In this document: positions 19,420 to 25,331 of the stretch, piece after piece
How the letters are laid out: each line of letters begins with the position of its first letter
Position numbering within the stretch: position 1 is the stretch's first letter
Assembly: GCA_000697665.1 (NCBI GenBank)
Contig: KL197729.1
Span: 670,053 to 695,383 of the forward strand
Origin: Jaapia argillacea MUCL 33604
Lineage: Eukaryota > Basidiomycota > Agaricomycetes > Jaapiales > Jaapiaceae
DNA length: 25,331 bases
Direction: 5' to 3'
The notes under the pieces: generated by a model
What the model saw: the letters and a program-made list of their open reading frames with translations, nothing else
Told to the model about the DNA's origin: nothing
The model's database searches: none
Translations under genes and position numbers: made by a program

Positions 19420-22400
19420 GATGAGGCCGCTGTTGGTGGGATGGGAAATGTCTTGCACTCCGTGACATGCAAAGTGCACCCAGTTGGAGTCGCCCATGTG
19501 GTGAATGACGTTCTCCACAGTGGCCGCATCATCTATTAGAGGCACAAAATGGATGCCTTCAGCATGATTCTCGATGAGCTTGAGCTCTTTCCCAGTCCCT
19601 GGAAGGGGCTTGTGGTGGGGTGCATTTGGCTGTGCGATGGCGAGGAGCTGGAAACAGTGTGGTGTGGTAACCTGGGGATTGTCAATGAGAGCACTTATTG
19701 TTGGTATATACGATGAGATGACAAAGTCAAAGATGCACTGGTTCCTGGGATCTGGGGTATCATAAACACCAGCAGCGTGGATGGGAAGGAATGCAAGCGG
19801 GCCAGTCGGGCACCACCAAACGCGGGAATGGTTACTGGGTAGAGACTGTAGGAAGTCAGATCCTCAGAACGGCACGAAAATTTGGAAATGAAAAACTTAC
19901 TGTCATGGCTAGCACGTCCAGGACAGGTTTGACCACATCCGACCAGAGTTGAGCGAGGATCATCTTGAACTTTGAATTGAAATCAAGTGCCAGTGGTTTC
20001 CTTCTGACCAGCCTCTCCAACTGCGATGGCAGACGACCAGGTTCAGAAAGTAACTTGTTGAGCTCATTCTGTAGTTCTTCGGCAGTGGTTTCGGTCAGAT
20101 TGGGGAGAGGAATGTGTAGCACGTTGTCCCAGCCAGGCTTCAAAACAAGGGCATCACATTGAGCATCGCTCATATTGAGGATGACAACCGGGCCCGAATG
20201 AGCTGCACCTTTGAGTTGCGAGAATGGCTTTGGCAACAAAAATCTGTCAAAACCTTGGATTCCATGGATCTCTCCCAAAATTGCTTCCCACTCTGCAGTG
20301 AGTCGACGATGTTCCTGAGCAACCGCTTCCAAGGAGCGCTGGTCGCCAGCCTCAGACGTATGCGATGGGGTGCTTGTCTGCCGAAGTTGATTCGAGACCT
20401 GAGTAAATCGAGTTGCCAGCTGGGGTTGGACCTGTCGGAGTTCATCAATTGGAGTGCGTAGCTGCAACAACTGACCCCAAACGACTGAACGTCCTTGTTC
20501 AAGCCATTCGACAGCAGTTTCGAATTGTCTGGCCTCGATCGCAGCTGATGCAGCATCTCTGGCTAGACTTCCTGCCTCTGTAAGTTCACGATGGCGTTCA
20601 CGCATTGGAAGCCCTAGCCATGCCAATTGGGGCAGGAGGGTTAGCAAAGTGGAATACGCCATTAATAGGGATGTGTGACAAGTTTTCTGGGCCCGTTGAG
20701 CCCATATGATTCCAGCTTTAAACCGAACTGATGGAGAGCCCACATTAGACTGAGCAGCAGTGGACAGTGTCTCAATGGCCAGTTCAAAAACAGCCTGGTC
20801 ACCGAGATGCTCAAAACGGTGGAGCAATGAGATGCCGAGGTTGTTCAGACAGTGTGACTTGTCAGGGTGGCCATCGGGAGTGAGTCGCACTGCATGCTGA
20901 AGTGTCGAGATTGAATTGTCGATATCGGTGATGCTTACTGAGATGCTCAAATCGGTGGAGCAATGAATTTCCAAGGTTGTTCAGACAGCGTGGCTTGTCG
21001 GGGTGGCTGTCAGGACTGAGTCGCACAGCATCCTCTGTCACTCTGATAGAATTGTCGATGTCGGTGACATTACTGAGACGCTCAAAATGGCGGACCAATG
21101 AATTTCCGAGGTTGCTCAGACAGCTTGGCTTGGCAGAATGGCCATCAGGAGTGAGTCGCACAGCATCCTCTGTGGCCCTGATTGAGTTGTCGATATCGGT
21201 GATGTTACCGACACACTCAAGTCGGCAGAGCAATGAATTTCCAAGGTTGTTCAGACGGCCTGGCTTGTCAGGGTGGCCATCAGGGGTGAGTCGCATGGCA
21301 TCCTCTATTGCACTGATTGAATTGTCGATGTCGGTGATGTTACCGAGACGCTCAAAACGGCAGAGCAATGAGGTGCCCAGGTTGTTTAGACAGCCTGGCT
21401 TGTCAGGGTGACCATCAGGAATGAGGTGCACAGCATCCGCTGTCACTCTGATTGAATTGTCGATGTCGGTGATGTTACCAACATGCTCAAAACGGTGGAG
21501 CAATGAGGTGCCAAGGGTGTTCAGACAGCGTGGCTTGTCAGGGTGGCTATCAGGAGTGAGTCGCATGGCATCCTCTTTCACCCTGATTGATTTGTCGATG
21601 TCGCTGATGTCACTGAGACGCTCAAAACAGCGGATTAATGAGGTGCCAAGGTCATTCAGACAGCCTGGCTTGTCAGGGTGGCCATCAGGAGTGAGTCGTA
21701 TGGCATCCTCTATCACCCCGATTGAATTGTTGATGTCGGTGATGTTATTGAGATGCTCAAAATGGCGGAGCAATGAATTTCCGAGGTTGTTCAGACGGTC
21801 TGACTTGGCAGGGTGGTCATCGGGAGTGAGTCGCACTGCATGCTGAAGTGTTGAGATTGAGTCGTCGATATCGGTAATGTTACTGACATGCTCAAAGCGG
21901 CGAAGCAATGAGGTGCCAAGGGTATTCAGAAAGCCTGGCCTGTCAGGGTGGCCATCAGGAGTGAGTTGCATAGCATTCTCTTTCACCCTGATTGAACTGT
22001 CGATGTTGGTGATGTCACCAAGACGCTCAAAACACCGGAGCAAGGAATTTCCAAGGTTGTTCAGACAGCGTGGCTTGTCAGGGTGGCCATCAGGAGTGAG
22101 TTGCACGGCATTCTCTATTGCTCCGATTGAACTGTCAATATCGGTGATGTTACCGAGACGCTCAAATTGGCGGAGCAATGAATTTCCAAGATTGTTCAGA
22201 CAGCCTGGCTTGTCAGGGTGGCCATCAGGAGTAAGTCGCACAGTATCCTCTGTGGCTCTGATTGAATTGTCGATGTCGGTGATGTTACCGAGACGCTCAA
22301 AACGGCGGAGCAATGAATTTCCGAGGTTGTTCAGACAGCCTGGCTTGTCAGAATGGCCATCAGGAGTGAGTTGCACAGCATTTTTTGTCATTTTGATTGA

Positions 22401-24169
22401 ATTGTCAATATCGGTGATGTTACCGAGACGCTCAAAACGGCAGAGCAATGAGGTGCCAAGATTGTTCAGACAGCCTGGCTTGTCAGGGTGGCCATCAGAA
22501 GTGCCTTGAATGGCATCCTCTATTGCACTGATTGAATTGTTGATGTCAGTGATGTTACCGAGATGCTCAAAACGGTAGAGCAATAAGGTGCCAAGGTTGT
22601 TCAGACAGCCTGGCTTGTCAGGGTGGCTATCAGGAGTGAGTCGCACGGCATGCTCTGTGGCTCCGATCGAATTGTCGATGTTGGTGATGTTACCAAGATG
22701 CTCAAAACGGTAGAGCAATGAGGTGCCGAGGTTGTCCAGACAGCCTGGCTTGTCAGGGTGGCCATCGGGGATGAGCTGCACAGCATCCTCTATCGCCCTA
22801 ATTGAATGGTTGATGTCGATGATTTTACCGAGATGCTCAAAACGGCGGAGCAATGAGGTGCCAAGATTGTTCAGACGGCGTGGCTCGTCAGGGTGGTCAT
22901 CAGGAGTGAGTCGCACAGCATCCTCTGTTACTCTGATTGAACTGTTGATGTCGGTGACGTTACTAAGACACTCAAAACGGTGGACCAATGAAGTGCTGAG
23001 GTTGTCCAGACAGCCTGGCTTGTCAGGGTGGCTGTCATCAGCGAGTCACATGGCATCCTGAAGCATCAAGATCGAATTGTCGATGTCATCAACTCCGCCG
23101 AGATGCTGGAAACGGTGCGCCAACGAAGTGCCAAGGTGGTTCAGATAGATGAACTTCTTGGGGCTGTCAGGGGCAGCTGTCTGTACAGCATCTGCATAAA
23201 CCGAGACTGCCCTGTTTAGGCTTTCCAGCGTATGACGGCTTTGGTTGTGCCTCAACCACAAACCACCCAACACATCCAGCTTTGCTGCTCTTTCCTCTGC
23301 ATCTGGTTCAGCCAGTATAATCTGGTAGAGGAAATCAAGGGCCTTGGGATTCGATCCCTCAATGGTCTCTGAGGAAGATATCCTCTCATCATCAGAGAGT
23401 GATGCTCGTGTATTCAAGTTGGATATATCTGCTGACACATTGATAAGGCAATTGACGGATGATCATTGAATAAATCTGTACCTGTGCTGGGTATACTATT
23501 TGCTGCAGTGGGTTCAGTATCCTTGCTGTTTGACAACAAAGGAGAACCCAGAGTGTCGGACCCACAGCTGACGGAAAAATCCAATGTGAGGTCAAAACCT
23601 GCAAGATCTCAAGTAACTTCTGCAGACAATTGGACGATTAGAATGTGACCCAAGGCAATCAGAAGTCCATAATACACACTCAATGTCTGGCCCTTGTCTG
23701 GAATATCTTGGTTGGTGAGTTCCACGGAGGCAAGCTGTGTGGTGATATGGTTCGCGTTGCCAACCATCACTGTGATTGAGAAAAGGGAAATATCATCTGG
23801 GTCGGGTCTACGGTGGTAATTCAGCATGTCGACCTGAACACTTCCAGCTGCGAGATAAGCAACATAACTCACATATCGACACAGCCTTGCACCCTCCACA
23901 CCTGATTGTCGGGTTCTCTCCCACCCGGCACTGTCTCATATATGACATTGCCATCCAGAGTGAGCTGGACAAACATCTGGGCATTTTCAAGAGGCGAATA
24001 ATGCCCGCCAGGCAACGACGTGATTGTAAAGTCTAGTGTATACGGGATCAGGACTTGAGACCGGACTCGGAGCTAGGAAGTCACCTGTAAGATGAATCAC
24101 CCTGCAGAAATGTCGCAAAATCAGTACTTGTATACTGATGCAGGAAGGCACGTACGGAAGAGGCTCCAT
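19420..24169 (-). pseudogene. TPR-CHAT gene, N-terminal and central part, broken by a hAT insertion
   Basis: Model exons: 24169-24152, 24072-23893, 23833-23680, 23598-23482, 23431-19901, 19845-19420; introns are 79, 59, 81, 50 and 55 nt and all phases agree. Joined to 417-776 it gives 1,594 codons, if one TGA and one extra base are corrected. The N-terminus is a beta-rich, C2-like segment (LENAQMFVQLTLDGNVIYET; SLFSITVMVGNANHITTQLA). The middle is a TPR array. The CHAT domain begins after 20700, with VVWGQLLQLRTPIDELR and WWCPTGPLAFLPIHAAGVY, and carries the catalytic His in VHFACHG (complement 19462-19464). Damage: TGA at 23046-23048 where the repeat consensus has CGA, an extra base near 20934, and the hAT at 19419. 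CHAT proteins are caspase-like peptidases; fungal TPR-CHAT roles, such as programmed death or allorecognition, are only inferred. Confidence 0.9.
20862..23045 (-). repeat. Tandem array of about sixteen 135-bp TPR-coding units
   Basis: The period is exactly 135 bp (for example CAGCCTGGCTTGTC at 22606 and 22741), that is 45 codons. The consensus peptide is about IDNSIRATEDAVRLTPDGHP followed by DKPGCLNNLGNSLLRRFERLG and NITD. It resembles kinesin-light-chain-type TPR helices. Units are very similar at DNA level, implying recent expansion or homogenisation by unequal exchange. More divergent units flank it at 23046-23300 and 20700-20860. Antisense open frames over the whole array are by-products. 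Confidence 0.93.
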
Positions 24170-24259
24170 GATAGTAGATGGGGATCAGGGCTGCAAGGGA
24201 GGGTTGGACTTTTCACCGACCAGCCGCATTACCACGCAGCGCCGCATGCATTTCATTCC

Positions 24260-24320
24260 CCTTTGCGTCTATCTGAACTTTATCTATGTCGATTTGCCAA
24301 GTTTGTTATTGCTGGTAAGA
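24260..24320 (+). repeat. Dispersed ~68-nt block, copy A (diverged)
   Basis: GCGTCTATCTGAACTTTATC through ATTGCTGGTAAGAATA. It is shorter than copies B and C by several bases in the middle and ends in the same GCTGGTAAGAAT. Confidence 0.45.
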
Positions 24321-24487
24321 ATAATAAATCTGAAGGGCCAATTGCATTGTCGCGATCGAGCGATGTGCGATTGCCACCCACAGCACGAGCACAAGTAGCG
24401 CTCATAGAACTTCATCGATTTGCTATGAATCATGGAAGACTCTGTTCAATCACATCATCGAAGCCTCGTTTCCCCAGCATGTTGTCT

Positions 24488-24557
24488 TGGCATCAATCTG
24501 AACCTTGTCTCCTAGTGCGCGTATTCTCCCGAGTTCGTCGTTGCTGGTAAGAATGAA
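24488..24557 (+). repeat. Dispersed ~68-nt block, copy B
   Basis: GCATCAATCTGAACCTTGTC through GTTGCTGGTAAGAATG. It matches complement 7582-7650 over its whole length, with a one-base gap and scattered substitutions. It also matches the more diverged 24260-24320 copy about 230 bp to its left in the same orientation. Confidence 0.5.
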
Positions 24558-24842
24558 GATACGAGTCGCGATGATCCAGAGTGACACGTCGTTGATGCTG
24601 GCCAACAAGCCTCTGAGCTTGAGGGACACCCATCCAACCGAAATCCTCAGTCGTGGATTGGGCGGACGCCCGTTCCCCATCGATTGGTTATCCTGATAGA
24701 CGCCCATTGGAACTAATACCGTTCTCATCTACCGCAGGTGTCCTCTCCCTTGTTTCAATCGAAATAGACAGGAACAACTGCCTCTCGTTCATATCGAACC
24801 CCTGGGAATTGCACACTGTTGAGTACTTTTATCCCCTATATA

Positions 24843-25331
24843 AGGGTATACCCGGGCTGTACAGATTGCCTATTTCACGGCCCACCCGGAGGCCACCCGG
24901 AGTACAGATGTAGTGTAGAATAGGGTGTACCCAGGTTACAGCCAGTCCCTAAAGCAGGGTATACCCAGTTGACTATGGAATACAAACTACACCTATCTGA
25001 GGGTGTAACCGGTCAGACATACTATACAGATATGACTTGGTCTAGGGCATACCTGGTCAGGTGAGTCATACAGACTGTACTGATGAAAGGGTATACCCGG
25101 TATACACCCAATACTGCTACCACCTAGGTCAGGGCATACCTGGTCAGGTGGGATATACACATTGTATTGATGGGAGGGCATACCCAGTGGGCCCCTAATA
25201 CTACTACCACCTGGATCAGGGCATACCTGGTCAGGTGAGATGTACAGACTGTACTGATAAAAGGGTAGACCTGGTGGGAAGCATCATACAGATTATATGT
25301 ACCCCAGGGTGTAACTGGTTATGTCGCCAAT
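24843..25331. repeat. 44-bp minisatellite built on GGGTATACCC, runs off the window
   Basis: The word AGGG(T/C)(A/G)TACC starts at 24843, 24922, 24956, 25000, 25044, 25088, 25131, 25175, 25218, 25262 and 25306. From 24956 the spacing is 43-44 bp at every step. A higher-order 87-bp unit is clear in 25044-25300, alternating CATACCTGGTCAGGTG with TATACCCGG-type halves and CTACCACCT. The core GGGTATACCC is a perfect palindrome. No open frame spans it. Confidence 0.85.

Larger units (their letters stand above)
24170..24842. other. Upstream region of the TPR-CHAT gene with two copies of a dispersed block
   Basis: Contains copies A (about 24260-24320) and B (about 24488-24557) of the block also seen at 7582-7650. 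A minus-strand frame 24728-24450 (LKLRGLLASINDVSLWIIAT, ILTSNDELGRIRALGDKVQI) and a plus-strand frame 24505-24696 overlap here; neither is recognised. CTATATAAGG at 24836-24845 could be a TATA box, but it also begins the minisatellite. Confidence 0.4.

Noticed and set aside
20893-20934. 42-nt GTAAGC to TTCAG intron in the last TPR unit
   Set aside because: Removing 42 nt leaves the frame uncorrected; only a 49-nt version ending GCATGCAG restores it.
20977-23061. Plus-strand ORFs over the TPR array (144, 141, 210 and 112 codons)
   Set aside because: They are antisense to the in-frame TPR repeats and appear only because the 135-bp period keeps all frames regular.
24843-25331. CRISPR array
   Set aside because: The units are degenerate tandem repeats without unique spacers, and the host is eukaryotic.

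Overview
The window is nuclear DNA from a filamentous basidiomycete, most likely an Agaricomycete. The evidence is dense short GT-AG introns (about 47-60 nt) in almost every gene, a TPR-CHAT gene and hAT transposases of the kind common in mushroom-forming fungi, and a near-absence of long intronless genes. It is an accessory, transposon-rich region in which most coding sequence is damaged.

Layout: 1-408 is the 3' end of a hAT transposon (plus strand). 417-776 is the C-terminal end of a CHAT protease-like domain. 777-7663 holds decayed or poorly resolved multi-exon host genes, including an old-yellow-enzyme (NADH:flavin oxidoreductase) pseudogene at 4426-5371. 7664-9370 is mostly non-coding. 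9371-9877 is the tail of a second, unrelated hAT transposase. 10094-13710 is a stop-riddled P-element/THAP9-like transposase, minus strand. 13711-19419 is a structurally complete 5,709-bp hAT transposon, minus strand, carrying its transposase and an extra membrane-protein gene. 19420-24169 is the N-terminal and central part of the TPR-CHAT gene, minus strand. 24843 to the end is a 44-bp minisatellite.

Main result: the two halves of the CHAT domain lie 19 kb apart on opposite strands, each ending at a hAT terminus. The 8-bp target duplication is GCCTCATC at 409-416 and its reverse complement at 19420-19427. The two hAT ends (1-408 and 13711-14118) are inverted copies differing at one base. If 409-13710 is flipped, the intact hAT gains matching target duplications and the CHAT frame continues perfectly across it. 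The window therefore records either a roughly 13.3-kb inversion by recombination between two opposed hAT copies, or an assembly misjoin at the same repeat. Corrected for one TGA, one extra base, the hAT and the inversion, the gene model gives 1,594 codons: an N-terminal beta-rich (C2-like) domain, about 16 near-identical 45-residue TPR units, and a CHAT domain with the His and Cys both preserved.

The genes do not form an operon or pathway. The unifying process is transposon insertion, recombination and mutational decay acting on a repeat-containing CHAT gene.
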